Origin: Pirellulales bacterium
Lineage (GTDB): Bacteria; Planctomycetota; Planctomycetia; Pirellulales; JAEUIK01
Direction of reading: 5' to 3'
NCBI GenBank assembly: GCA_019745975.1
Contig: JAIESQ010000029.1
Coordinates: 1-40,052 of the forward strand
Length of the DNA stretch: 40,052 nucleotides
The number at the start of each line of letters is the position of its first letter. Position 1 is the stretch's first letter. Shown here piece by piece: positions 1-8,480 of this stretch. Position numbers and translations under genes: made by a program. The notes beneath the pieces were generated by a model. The model was given only the letters and a program-made list of their open reading frames with translations, searched no databases and was not told where the DNA came from.

Positions 1-1578
1 ACGGTGTTGTTCGGCGCGCTGGCCGTCGGGTTGTTGCTAGCCGTAATTGTCGGCTTCCGCGTCCACCAAGTGGTCGACCGGCGAGCGCCGTTTCCGCCCC
101 CGCCCGGGGAAGTTAGCGCGCCGTCGACGATCGATTCTTCGGTGCTCGAGCTTCGTTTAAGTCCGCGTCTATGCCGACAACGAGAAATCAAAGCAAGTGA
201 AATTGCCACCGCGCTCTTGGTGCTTGTGAACGAGGCCGCTACGGCGGATGAGGTTGATGCTACTGCTCGAACACGGCACGGCGACGAGCCGTGGCGCGCG
301 TGGGGGCGGACGCAGCTGCGCTCCCAAGGTCGACACCCGTTGACGTTAGGGGATATCGCGCGGTTGAGTCGCCGCCATCCGTTGGGTGGCCGCCGCAATC
401 CGATCGAGGCAATCGTCATGCGCGTCGATCATTCCGGCTTCGCCAGCAATTCGTTCAACTATGCTCAACTGTTGGTCGAGAGCGCCCAGCACTTGCTCGC
501 GTCGGTTGCGACGTCGCGGACCGCCGCGATTGGCATGCCGTCGTTTCGCGTGGTAATGGACGGTAGTGCGCTGGTTCTCTGGCTGCCCGACGCGGCGACG
601 GCGACTGAATCGTTCGTCCACGCCCAGATTGGTGAATCGCTTGTCCGGTCGATTTCAGCGATCGAGATCGAACTGGCGGCGCGCGGCTGGGAAAACCAAC
701 TCGAGAATACTGTCCGCGAGCTGGCCGAGAAGCCAATCGAGGCAGCTCATTCCGTGGGCGAGTGGCTAGCGGCCGTATATCTCGCTGAGGCCACGCTGGA
801 TGGGATGCTGGGGGCCAAGAGTTGGCCGGGCGAGCAGCCGGCAATCGCTCCGATCCAGCGTATCGATCCGCTTGTCGAACTTCCGAGTATTCCGACTCCC
901 CGCATCGCCAGCGACGCGGCGCCCATTGTGCCGCCTGCGCCTCGGGTGGAAGCCGTTGAAGCGGTCGCGATGGCGCGGCGCGATACCGCCGCAACTCCCG
1001 TCGTGGCCGCGGCTGCGACGACGCCCGTGGCAACCGTTGGCGGCGCCCGCCCAAGCTGGGTGGATAACCCACCGGAACAACGCGTCGGCGCCGATGGAGT
1101 CTATCGCCTGGTTGGCACGACGCAGCCGTTGTATGCGACGCCGCAATTGAGCCAGATCGAGGCCGACGTGGTCGTACACGAGTTGTTCAACCAATATACG
1201 CGGCGGCTGTACGGCGACGAGCTCGTTGGCAAAGTGCGCCTACCTCGCGAGATCAATGCCAGAAAAGTTGTCACGTGGACGGAGGGTAGCGAGTCGCCAG
1301 CAACTGGCCTGACGATGTACGAAACGCACGTCATGCTTGCCCTCGACGACCATGATCGGCAGTTGATCGAGGAACGTCTTCAAACACTTGAGATCGATCG
1401 CCGAGTGCATCTGGCTGGCGGCAGCGCGATTCTTGTATTAGGCCTGATCGCCACGCTCTGGGGCTATTTGCGTCTCGACACCGCCTCGCGCGGTTACTAC
1501 AGCGGTCGGCTCAAAGTGGGGGCCGTCGCCGCGGCCGCGCTCGTGGCTGGAGCCGCGGTGCACATTGCGAAAGGGTGA
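1..1578 (+). CDS. Membrane-anchored hypothetical protein, 5' end cut by window
   Basis: I do not recognise this family. The open frame runs to the first base, so the true start probably lies outside the window; the first possible start inside is a GTG at 4. The N-terminus is a hydrophobic helix (about residues 3-22), followed by a long soluble region. An Ala/Pro/Val-rich linker lies at about 290-345. A conserved-looking segment at about 350-460 follows, and two hydrophobic segments close the protein (about 470-490 and 502-520). The topology suggests a membrane protein with a large domain on one side. It lies 86 bp upstream of a sigma factor and its small partner on the same strand, so a role in the same signalling unit is possible but is only inferred from position. 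Confidence 0.6.
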   Translation, partial: TVLFGALAVGLLLAVIVGFRVHQVVDRRAPFPPPPGEVSAPSTIDSSVLELRLSPRLCRQREIKASEIATALLVLVNEAATADEVDATARTRHGDEPWRAWGRTQLRSQGRHPLTLGDIARLSRRHPLGGRRNPIEAIVMRVDHSGFASNSFNYAQLLVESAQHLLASVATSRTAAIGMPSFRVVMDGSALVLWLPDAATATESFVHAQIGESLVRSISAIEIELAARGWENQLENTVRELAEKPIEAAHSVGEWLAAVYLAEATLDGMLGAKSWPGEQPAIAPIQRIDPLVELPSIPTPRIASDAAPIVPPAPRVEAVEAVAMARRDTAATPVVAAAATTPVATVGGARPSWVDNPPEQRVGADGVYRLVGTTQPLYATPQLSQIEADVVVHELFNQYTRRLYGDELVGKVRLPREINARKVVTWTEGSESPATGLTMYETHVMLALDDHDRQLIEERLQTLEIDRRVHLAGGSAILVLGLIATLWGYLRLDTASRGYYSGRLKVGAVAAAALVAGAAVHIAKG

Positions 1579-1664
1579 CCCTGCAAGCCTTGCCTATGGA
1601 CTTCCGGCGCATTGTTGGTGAGTTTTGCAGATCGATGACTAGAATGAGCGGATAGTCCCGCCGC

Positions 1665-2345
1665 ATGCTGGCGGGCAAGCTTGGGAGCGGTAGCGTGGCC
1701 GCCGAATCTGCGAACCAGTTCGACCGAGTGTTGATCGAACGCGTTCGCGCGGCCGATGCCGAGGCGTGGAACGAGCTCATCGGCCGCTACGAGGGGCGGC
1801 TCTTGGCCTTTGTCGAGAGTCGGTTGGGCAACCGCGCCACGAGCGAGGACGTCGTTCAAGAGACGTTTATCGGACTGCTGACAAGCTTGCCCAACTTTGA
1901 CGGCGGGCGGCCCTTGGAAAGCTACCTGTTCAGCATCGCCGCCCACAAGCTCACCGATCAATTGCGGCGATCCGGGCGCCGGCCAACCGTGCCGCTCCAA
2001 GCCAGCGCCGCGAGTTCAAGTGGCTGGGACGTCAGTGGCTCTCAGCGCGGAGCCAGCACGATGCTACGCAGCGGAGAACGGCGCGCACTCGAAGAGGGCG
2101 CGCTCGTGCGCGCCCTGGCCGACGAAATCCAGCGATATCGGCAACGTAGCGATTGGGACAAGCTGAAGTGCGCGGAGTTGCTGTTCGTACGTGGACGCGC
2201 CAACAAGGATGTCGCCCGGCAACTAGGCCTGACCGAACAAACCGTGGCAAACTACAAGTTTGAGTTTCTGGCCCGCTTGCGCTCCGCGCTCGGTAAGCTG
2301 CAATTATCGCCCGATGTGTTTCCTGAATTGATGGCTCAGCAATAG
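1665..2345 (+). CDS. ECF-type RNA polymerase sigma factor
   Basis: A sigma-70 family protein of about 226 residues with the short ECF layout: region 2 at about residues 20-95 and region 4 at about 160-205, joined by a variable Ser/Arg-rich linker, with no region 1 or 3. Region 2 shows the typical 'SEDVVQETFIGLL' helix and the Leu/Arg-rich 'KLTDQLRRSGRR' that follows it. Region 4 shows the helix-turn-helix 'NKDVARQLGLTEQTVANYK'. The start is either ATG 1665 or the in-frame GTG at 1695; the conserved part begins after both. The next gene encodes a small zinc-type protein that is probably its anti-sigma factor. The target promoters cannot be read from the window. Confidence 0.85.
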   Translation: MLAGKLGSGSVAAESANQFDRVLIERVRAADAEAWNELIGRYEGRLLAFVESRLGNRATSEDVVQETFIGLLTSLPNFDGGRPLESYLFSIAAHKLTDQLRRSGRRPTVPLQASAASSSGWDVSGSQRGASTMLRSGERRALEEGALVRALADEIQRYRQRSDWDKLKCAELLFVRGRANKDVARQLGLTEQTVANYKFEFLARLRSALGKLQLSPDVFPELMAQQ

Positions 2346-2371
2346 CTGGTCGAGTGATTGGCAGGCAAGCA

Positions 2372-2779
2372 ATGTCGCACGTGGTCACCGACGCCGATCT
2401 GGAAGGTTACTTCGACGAAGCCCTTCCTGCCGAAGAAATGACGCGGCTCGAGGGGCTGTTGCGTGGCGATGCCGCGCTGCGTCAGCGCTTGGCGGAGCTC
2501 GTGATGCGGCGCGACGAAGGGTCGCACAGCCTGGGAGCGATTTGGCGCCGGCATCGTCTGACGTGCCCTTCTCGCGAGCAGCTCGGCAGCTATTTGCTGG
2601 GAACGTTGGAGTTGGGCGCGCGCGACCATTTGGAATTTCATGTCTCGATCGCCGGCTGCAGTCTCTGTAGTGCCAATCTGGCCGACCTGCGCCGGCAGCA
2701 GGCGGAATCGCTCGAGTCAACGCAGATTCGCCGTCGCAAGTATTTTCAATCGAGCGCCGGTTACTTGCGCAAGGCGTAA
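2372..2779 (+). CDS. Probable zinc-binding anti-sigma factor (soluble)
   Basis: A protein of 135 residues directly after the ECF-like sigma gene. ATG 2372 is chosen over the upstream GTG 2354 because the conserved 'TDADLEGYFDEALPAEEM' begins right after it. The N-terminal half is an acidic helical segment. The second half carries Cys65, His86, His90, Cys96 and Cys99. The His90/Cys96/Cys99 set recalls the His-X3-Cys-X2-Cys site of zinc-binding anti-sigma factors, but here the first spacing is five residues. No membrane helix is present, so it would act in the cytoplasm, holding the sigma factor until a signal releases it. The function is inferred from gene order and the metal-site pattern. Confidence 0.6.
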   Translation: MSHVVTDADLEGYFDEALPAEEMTRLEGLLRGDAALRQRLAELVMRRDEGSHSLGAIWRRHRLTCPSREQLGSYLLGTLELGARDHLEFHVSIAGCSLCSANLADLRRQQAESLESTQIRRRKYFQSSAGYLRKA

Positions 2780-2963
2780 GCTAGCCTGCCATTCTCAACG
2801 GCGCGAAACCCGTGTCGATGGCCCATCGGTCCTCGAATTGCGCTTTGTAGGCCGTTGCCACGGGCCTCGGGAAGCGAGCACTCAACGCTCGTCATGGTTC
2901 GCCGCGTTGACGCTGCACGGGCGCCTTCCTAAACTCAGCGGACCAGGTCAATAAGGAGCATGA

Positions 2964-5018
2964 ATGGCGGATTCCTCGGCGAATCTTGATCAATTGGCGA
3001 TCGATACCATCCGCACCCTAGCCATGGATGCGGTCGAGCAGGCCAAGAGTGGCCACCCTGGCACGCCAATGGCGCTGGCGCCAGTGGCTTTCACGCTGTG
3101 GAATGAGTTTTTGGCATACGATCCAGCGCATCCGCTTTGGCCAGGTCGCGATCGCTTCGTGCTCTCATGCGGTCACGCCTCGATGCTGCTCTACGCGCTC
3201 TTGCATTTGGCCGGCGCGCGTCAAACGACGTCCGACGGACGCACGCTCGACGAGCCCGCCGTGCCACTGGCCGAGATACGCCGCTTTCGACAACTAGGGA
3301 GCCGCTGCCCTGGCCACCCCGAGCATGGGCTGACCGGCGGTGTGGAAACAACCACCGGTCCCCTGGGGCAAGGCGTCGGCAACAGCGTCGGTATGGCAAT
3401 CGCCCAGCGCTGGCTGGCGGCACATTTCCATCGGCCGGGCTGTGAACTTTGGAATTATCGCGTTTGGGCGCTGTGCAGCGACGGTGATCTCATGGAGGGA
3501 ATCAGCCATGAAGCGGCCTCGCTGGCCGGGCATCTGAAGCTAGCCAGTCTCTGCTGGATCTATGACGACAACCGCATCACGATCGAAGGGAAGACCGATC
3601 TGGCGTATAGCGATCGGACAGCAGAACGGTTCGCCGCCTATGGCTGGGATATCATTGAGTTGCCCGACGCCAACGATCTCCACGCGTTGCGGCGGGCATA
3701 CGCTCGCGTGGCGCGTTCCAGCCAGCGCCCGACATTGATCGTTGTGCGCAGCCACATTGCCTATGGCGCGCCAAACAAACAGGACACGCACGACGCTCAT
3801 GGTGCGCCGCTGGGATCCGACGAGATCGCTTTGACAAAGGCGGCGTATCATTGGCCGCCGGACGCGCAATTCCTCGTACCAGCCGAGGTGATCGAGCACA
3901 TGGCCGCCGGGCTGGGCGCGCGCGGTGCCCGATTGCATGCTGCTTGGTCTGCTCAATTCGCCTCGTACGCGCGCGAGTTCCCTGAGTTGGCCGAGCGCTG
4001 GCGGCTCATGAATAAACGACAACTCCCGCAAGGCTGGGACACGGACTTGCCGGTGTTTCCCGCGAGCGGTAAGGGTGACGCGACGCGTAACACATCAGGA
4101 AAGGCACTCAATGCGATTGCCAAACGCGTGCCTTGGCTGCTCGGTGGTTCGGCGGACCTGGCTCCCTCGACCAAGACCTTGATCGCCGGCGAAGCGAGTT
4201 TTTCGGCAGACAACCCTGTCGCGCGAAACCTGCATTTCGGGATCCGCGAACATGGCATGGCGGCAGCGCTCAACGGCATGGCGCTATCGGGGCTGCGCCC
4301 CTACGGCGCGACCTTTCTGGTGTTTAGCGACTATTGTCGGCCGTCGATTCGGCTCGCCGCGATCATGGAGCTGCCGGTTGTTTATGTCTTCACGCACGAC
4401 TCGATCGGAGTCGGCGAAGATGGGCCGACACACGAACCGATCGAGCACCTGGCGGCGCTGCGGTCGATTCCCAACTTGCTCGTGATGCGCCCCGCGGATG
4501 CCAACGAAGTTAGCCAGTGCTGGCGCGCAGCGCTGCTCGAGCGAGCGCGCCCCGTAGCCCTGGTGCTAACAAGGCAGAATGTGCCGACCTTCGATCGCGA
4601 CAAGTTGGGTGGGGCGACCGGAGTCGCGCGCGGTGCGTACGTGCTTGCCGACCCCCCCAGCGGGCAGCCGGCGGTGATCTTGATGGCCACGGGGAGCGAA
4701 GTTTCGCTCTGCGTGGCTGCCTACGAGCAATTGCTGAAAGCTGGCGTTCCCGCACGCGTTGTCAGCATGCCTTGCTGGGAATTGTTTGACGAGCAGCCGA
4801 CAAGTTATCGCCACGAGATCTTGCCGCCCGGGATCAAAGCGCGCGTCGGCGTGGAGGCTGGAATCGAGCAGGGCTGGAGGAAATACCTGGGCTCTCAGGG
4901 GCGGTTTATCGGGATGCACGGGTACGGCGCCTCGGCGCCCGCGGATGTGTTATTCGAACATTTCGGCCTTACGCCGGCCCACGTCGTCTCAGCGGCGCGA
5001 GCCTCTTTGGAACACTGA
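2964..5018 (+). CDS. tkt: Transketolase
   Basis: A thiamine-diphosphate enzyme of the pentose phosphate pathway, transferring two-carbon ketol units between sugar phosphates in the cytoplasm. Its 684 residues are close to the usual family length (about 660-690). Visible landmarks in order: 'SGHPGTPM' near the start, 'DRFVLSCGHASML', 'GPLGQGVGNSVGMA', the cofactor motif 'SDGDLMEGISHEAASLAGH' ending in 'IYDDN', the pyrimidine-domain 'FGIREHGMAAALNGMAL' with its catalytic Glu, and 'THDSIGVGEDGPTHEPIEH'. The start is fixed by an AAGGAG ribosome site about 6-10 bases upstream of ATG 2964. It stands alone on its strand, with about 180 bp of non-coding sequence before it and an inverted-repeat element directly after it. 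Confidence 0.97.
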   Translation: MADSSANLDQLAIDTIRTLAMDAVEQAKSGHPGTPMALAPVAFTLWNEFLAYDPAHPLWPGRDRFVLSCGHASMLLYALLHLAGARQTTSDGRTLDEPAVPLAEIRRFRQLGSRCPGHPEHGLTGGVETTTGPLGQGVGNSVGMAIAQRWLAAHFHRPGCELWNYRVWALCSDGDLMEGISHEAASLAGHLKLASLCWIYDDNRITIEGKTDLAYSDRTAERFAAYGWDIIELPDANDLHALRRAYARVARSSQRPTLIVVRSHIAYGAPNKQDTHDAHGAPLGSDEIALTKAAYHWPPDAQFLVPAEVIEHMAAGLGARGARLHAAWSAQFASYAREFPELAERWRLMNKRQLPQGWDTDLPVFPASGKGDATRNTSGKALNAIAKRVPWLLGGSADLAPSTKTLIAGEASFSADNPVARNLHFGIREHGMAAALNGMALSGLRPYGATFLVFSDYCRPSIRLAAIMELPVVYVFTHDSIGVGEDGPTHEPIEHLAALRSIPNLLVMRPADANEVSQCWRAALLERARPVALVLTRQNVPTFDRDKLGGATGVARGAYVLADPPSGQPAVILMATGSEVSLCVAAYEQLLKAGVPARVVSMPCWELFDEQPTSYRHEILPPGIKARVGVEAGIEQGWRKYLGSQGRFIGMHGYGASAPADVLFEHFGLTPAHVVSAARASLEH

Positions 5019-5029
5019 GCGTCGGCGGC

Positions 5030-5213
5030 CTAGCCCGCATTTCTCACCAGCCATCTGCTACGCGGAGCCCAAGTGCTTGGATGGCGGCGTCGCCGGGTGC
5101 GTCTCGATCCTCAACGTATGAGCCAATACGCTTCCGGTCGATCCACACTCTGCTTCTTGCCATCCAAGCACTTAACTCCGCTCGCGACGAAGTTGGTGAG
5201 AAATGCGGCCTAG
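5030..5213. repeat. 184-bp imperfect inverted repeat (MITE-like)
   Basis: The left arm (5030-5119) and right arm (5126-5213) are imperfect reverse complements along their whole length. The outer ends match at 19 of 20 positions (5030-5049 against 5194-5213). An inner block matches at 15 of 15 (5071-5085 against 5159-5173). A GCGGAG/CTCCGC block lies between them, and the centre is a small hairpin CGTAT/ATACG around a six-base loop. It fills almost the whole gap between tkt and the convergent acetyltransferase gene. It could be a miniature transposable element, two inverted copies of a lost element end, or a large transcribed hairpin. No coding capacity is evident. Confidence 0.75.
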
Positions 5214-5252
5214 AGCAAGGCTTGTCAATCCGGTGGCAATCGCTGTCGCGCG

Positions 5253-6782
5253 TTAACCGCTTCCCATTAATACGGTGTCGAGCGGCGAGTGCCACAGCGG
5301 CAGCATCGGGAAGAGCACTCGTGCGATATCCGCGGCGAGCTTAGTCGAGCTTTCGAGGCGACCGGCCTCCAGCGGCTCGTCCGCGCCTGAGTGCCCCAGT
5401 AGAAGTCGTGTGAGCTCGGCCCAGTTGCAGCTCAAATAGCTGCGGCCGAGCTTGCCCGGCACGAGCTTTGCGCTGCGGCGCGTCAGGATGATCTGCCAGC
5501 GCTCCCCTTCGACCAAAAGCCCTAACTCGCACGGCCGGTCGAGTCGTGCTGCTTCGGCGCGGGCATGCCAAAGTGGAACCATCCGGCCCAGAAAGGCCTG
5601 TGGAGCTAGCAAGCGAACCATGGTCACTTCGCCTTGGTCGACTTCGTGCCAGTGTCGATGACCACCTACGGCTGCAAAGGTGTCGTGAAGCGGATGGTCG
5701 GGAGCGGCATGCAGGACGACGGAAATGTGCGGGTCGCGCTCCAATGCATCGCTGCAGGCGCGGGCCAACAGGTGGGCGGCGGCGTCGGGGTGCTCGGCCG
5801 CGACCATGAGTTCCAGTACCTGCTGTTCGGGTCGAGCACGGTCTTGGCGCGTGATCGCATAGCCAACTATCGAAGTGGGATCGTCGGCCAACTCGCAGCG
5901 ATCGGGACCATTCACGGCGACCAGAACCTGATCGAATGCGCGGCTCCCCAAGAGCCAGCGCCAATAGGCTTCCCTACGTACGAATCGACCAAACGCGCCG
6001 GCCGAATCATTTCCGTAGAGCCGCATCAGGGCTGGCAGCTCAACTTGCCGCCAGGGCCGTACGCGATACGGGACCGTAGTCAGATCCCACTCCAAGGGGG
6101 CCAATCGAGCCATAACGGCCCGAGCGCCTGCCCGACTGTAGCTATGGCGTCCGCAACAAGCCCAACCATGCGGCCGGAAAAAATGCGGTATCCGCGTGCG
6201 CAGAAAACCCAGTTGTGCCCCATCGGCAAGCAGTTGGCCAGTGGCCGATGCCAATAGAGATTGCGCCAGACCCCTGCCGCGAACCTCGGGTACCGTTCCT
6301 AGCCAGGCGACTCCACCCGCGGGAAGCGTGAATGCCCCGAAATGTACCTCGCGCTGCGTGGCGTGGATGTGCGCAAGGATGCGATGCCGGTCCTTGACCA
6401 CAAGCCGATTGCGCGGCTCGTAAAAGGGATCTTCGTTGGAAGCGGCAAAGTGATCGGAACTCGGGCCCTGAAAAACCGCCTGCAAGAACTGATAAATGAC
6501 ACCGTGGTCGCCGGCCGCGGCTTCCACCACCGTGTGAGGCAAGGGCTCAAGCGGTACGCGTTCCTGCGGGTCGGCTTCTGGCGTGGGGTTGCGATCGTTT
6601 AGGGTTAGCGTTGGCCCGGGCGGAGCCGCCAACCGTCGGCGTGGCGACTTGATGAACGATCTGGCGGCGACCTTCCCGGAACCGGGGGATTTGCCGCGGT
6701 GAGACTTGGCGCGGAGCTTCCTGGCCCGACGTTTTCTGAGCGTTGCCGCACCCGCCGCGCGCCGCAAACGACCCTTGCGCAT
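5253..6782 (-). CDS. Eis-like GNAT N-acetyltransferase with basic N-terminal tail
   Basis: Resembles Eis-family acetyltransferases: two GNAT folds in tandem followed by a C-terminal SCP2-like domain. With the start at 6782 it has 509 residues. The acetyl-CoA loop is 'VRGRGLA' (about 167-173) after the strand 'GGVAWLGTVPE'. The second, degenerate GNAT fold spans about 235-400, and the C-terminal domain ends in 'PLWHSPLDTV'. ATG 6782 is preferred because AGGAAGGGA lies about 11 bases before it; a GTG at 6830 would sit 3 bp after the upstream stop. The first ~60 residues are extremely Lys/Arg-rich and are not part of any Eis I know. It is the last gene of the minus-strand operon with the BshC-like and glycosyltransferase genes. 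The substrate is unknown. Confidence 0.75.
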   Translation of the reverse strand: MRKGRLRRAAGAATLRKRRARKLRAKSHRGKSPGSGKVAARSFIKSPRRRLAAPPGPTLTLNDRNPTPEADPQERVPLEPLPHTVVEAAAGDHGVIYQFLQAVFQGPSSDHFAASNEDPFYEPRNRLVVKDRHRILAHIHATQREVHFGAFTLPAGGVAWLGTVPEVRGRGLAQSLLASATGQLLADGAQLGFLRTRIPHFFRPHGWACCGRHSYSRAGARAVMARLAPLEWDLTTVPYRVRPWRQVELPALMRLYGNDSAGAFGRFVRREAYWRWLLGSRAFDQVLVAVNGPDRCELADDPTSIVGYAITRQDRARPEQQVLELMVAAEHPDAAAHLLARACSDALERDPHISVVLHAAPDHPLHDTFAAVGGHRHWHEVDQGEVTMVRLLAPQAFLGRMVPLWHARAEAARLDRPCELGLLVEGERWQIILTRRSAKLVPGKLGRSYLSCNWAELTRLLLGHSGADEPLEAGRLESSTKLAADIARVLFPMLPLWHSPLDTVLMGSG

Positions 6783-6833
6783 CGGTCGGAATCCCTTCCT
6801 CGGCTGGAGTTCTAATCCCTCATTGGGCACAGG

Positions 6834-8480
6834 TTATCGCGAAGATGGACAGATTTCCAGCAAAAAATCCTGCAACTGTGAACTTGGGTAAAGACAAAAG
6901 GCATACTCGCGACCGGCCAAGACCTGCTCCGCCCCCAGCGCTTGCACGACTTGGTGGCGCTGTGCGGCTGTCCGACGCTGCTCCTCGCCGAGCGCCGAAT
7001 GCAAGCAGCCGTTGACGTTGCGGATTGCCCGGCAACGAAGCCGAGCATTCTCACGCGTTTGCGACTCCGCGATCCAGTGCTTTTTCTCGCGAATCAGTTC
7101 CCCGATGGTTGTGTCGTTGCTGTTGGACGAACAGGTAATCGGCTCATGTGCGCGCGACTCGGAAATAAACTGCTCAGGATGAAACTTCAGCTCGCGCAGC
7201 CGGCGATCGACAGCGCGAAGGTCGTCGGCTCCCACCGGCGGGCGAGCAATCGGCAATCGCAACGTCGCGGACAAGACGAGATAGCCTGGAGGTTCGATTC
7301 CATAGAAGCGACGCACGATGGCGTCGGTCAGTTCGTCGTATTTCGCCCCGCCGATGCCGTGGATGAACAAGTCCCCGACAAATACGCGGGCGAACATCGT
7401 CGTCGCCAAAGCTCGGCTGCGCAGCTTTACGCCCCGTACGGGCAAGGCCAGGATCCGCTCGACAAAGGTACGAGCATCGACCGGGCCAGCCGAGAGCTCG
7501 TGGCGCCAGCCGGCGCGATCGGCCAACTCCCAGGCAGCGCCGCGTCGCCGAACGTACAAGCGTCGTCGTCGCGGGTTTTCGCGCGTCCAGATCCAAAACG
7601 GCATTTCAATGCCGTTCTCATCTTTGCTCAATTCGGGCACGGGGTGATTGGCGCTGCGAATGTGATATTGGCGGCGGTACCGCTGCAGCGCGTGATTGTG
7701 CACACTGCGAAATCGTTCCGCCTCGGCGAACAGATGCGCGGCGAACCATGCGAACGAATCGAGCGCGCAGACGCGGCTTTGCGGCAGCTCGAGCGTGGTC
7801 AGCCCCCAATCCCCTTCCAGTTCGTGCCGCGCCTGAGCAAAGCACGCACCGATTAAAGACTCGTGTTGCGAGCGCGCGAGCACGCGCGGCCAATATTCTG
7901 CTATCAACGGGTCGCGCACCAGGCTTGCCAGGTGATGTTGCACGCGGTCGCCAAAGGTGCACCACGATTCACGATCGACGATCGTGCGCTGCTCATACGG
8001 GATTTCAGGCCCTGGCGCGTCGAACGGCACTTCCTCGACGCGGGGACGAGCCAGATCGCCGGTCGGCACCCGAATTGTTGAGCGCTTGAGGGTGTCGCTG
8101 TCGACGAGCAAGTTGACGGCGACTCCGCGAGTACCTGTCGCCAATCGCGAGAGGGCGAAGTTCTTTGCCCATACTCCCGGATGAAACAACTCCGGTTGAT
8201 GGCCGGCGAGGAATACTCGGTCGAGATTGGGCTGCGCTGGAATATCTCGGTAGGTCGCAGAATACGCGCGGGCGGCAGCAACGACTTCCGCACGAGCTCG
8301 GCGCGAAAGCTCTGCCATCGAAAGGCCTGCCCACTCGCGACCTGTCGCCTCGCCGCGACGGGCGAGATTTGCCGCCAGTAGGTCGCCGATTTCCGACCAG
8401 GGTGGGTCGATCAGTACCGATCGGTCAGCGGCAGGTGCCCGAAACCGACGCTCGCGGGGCGTCGACGAAGCGGAGGTCAT
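6834..8480 (-). CDS. Divergent BshC-like protein
   Basis: I read this as a distant relative of BshC, the enzyme that adds cysteine to GlcN-malate in bacillithiol synthesis. Its 548 residues are close to BshC length (about 540). 'GHQPELFHPGVWAKNF' (about 93-108) takes the place of the BshC 'GQQPGLF' motif. 'RALATTMFARVFVGDLFIHGIGG' positions 356-378 parallel the BshC segment around its 'GPGEIAYW' region. The C-terminus is a charged helical stretch ending in 'LYPSSQLQDFL', like the 'PGGxLQER' end of BshC. Identity to true BshC looks low, so the substrate may differ. The start ATG overlaps the stop of the glycosyltransferase (ATGA), and the acetyltransferase follows, so the three are probably translated together. 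Confidence 0.55.
   Translation of the reverse strand: MTSASSTPRERRFRAPAADRSVLIDPPWSEIGDLLAANLARRGEATGREWAGLSMAELSRRARAEVVAAARAYSATYRDIPAQPNLDRVFLAGHQPELFHPGVWAKNFALSRLATGTRGVAVNLLVDSDTLKRSTIRVPTGDLARPRVEEVPFDAPGPEIPYEQRTIVDRESWCTFGDRVQHHLASLVRDPLIAEYWPRVLARSQHESLIGACFAQARHELEGDWGLTTLELPQSRVCALDSFAWFAAHLFAEAERFRSVHNHALQRYRRQYHIRSANHPVPELSKDENGIEMPFWIWTRENPRRRRLYVRRRGAAWELADRAGWRHELSAGPVDARTFVERILALPVRGVKLRSRALATTMFARVFVGDLFIHGIGGAKYDELTDAIVRRFYGIEPPGYLVLSATLRLPIARPPVGADDLRAVDRRLRELKFHPEQFISESRAHEPITCSSNSNDTTIGELIREKKHWIAESQTRENARLRCRAIRNVNGCLHSALGEEQRRTAAQRHQVVQALGAEQVLAGREYAFCLYPSSQLQDFLLEICPSSR

Noticed and set aside
1569-1583. GGGTGACCC dyad at the end of the first gene
   Set aside because: Only three base pairs around the stop codon and no T-tract; too weak for a terminator.
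6942-7856. A 304-residue open frame on the plus strand
   Set aside because: It lies fully antisense to the BshC-like gene, has no ribosome site or family motif, and is explained by the GC-rich codon bias of the opposite strand.
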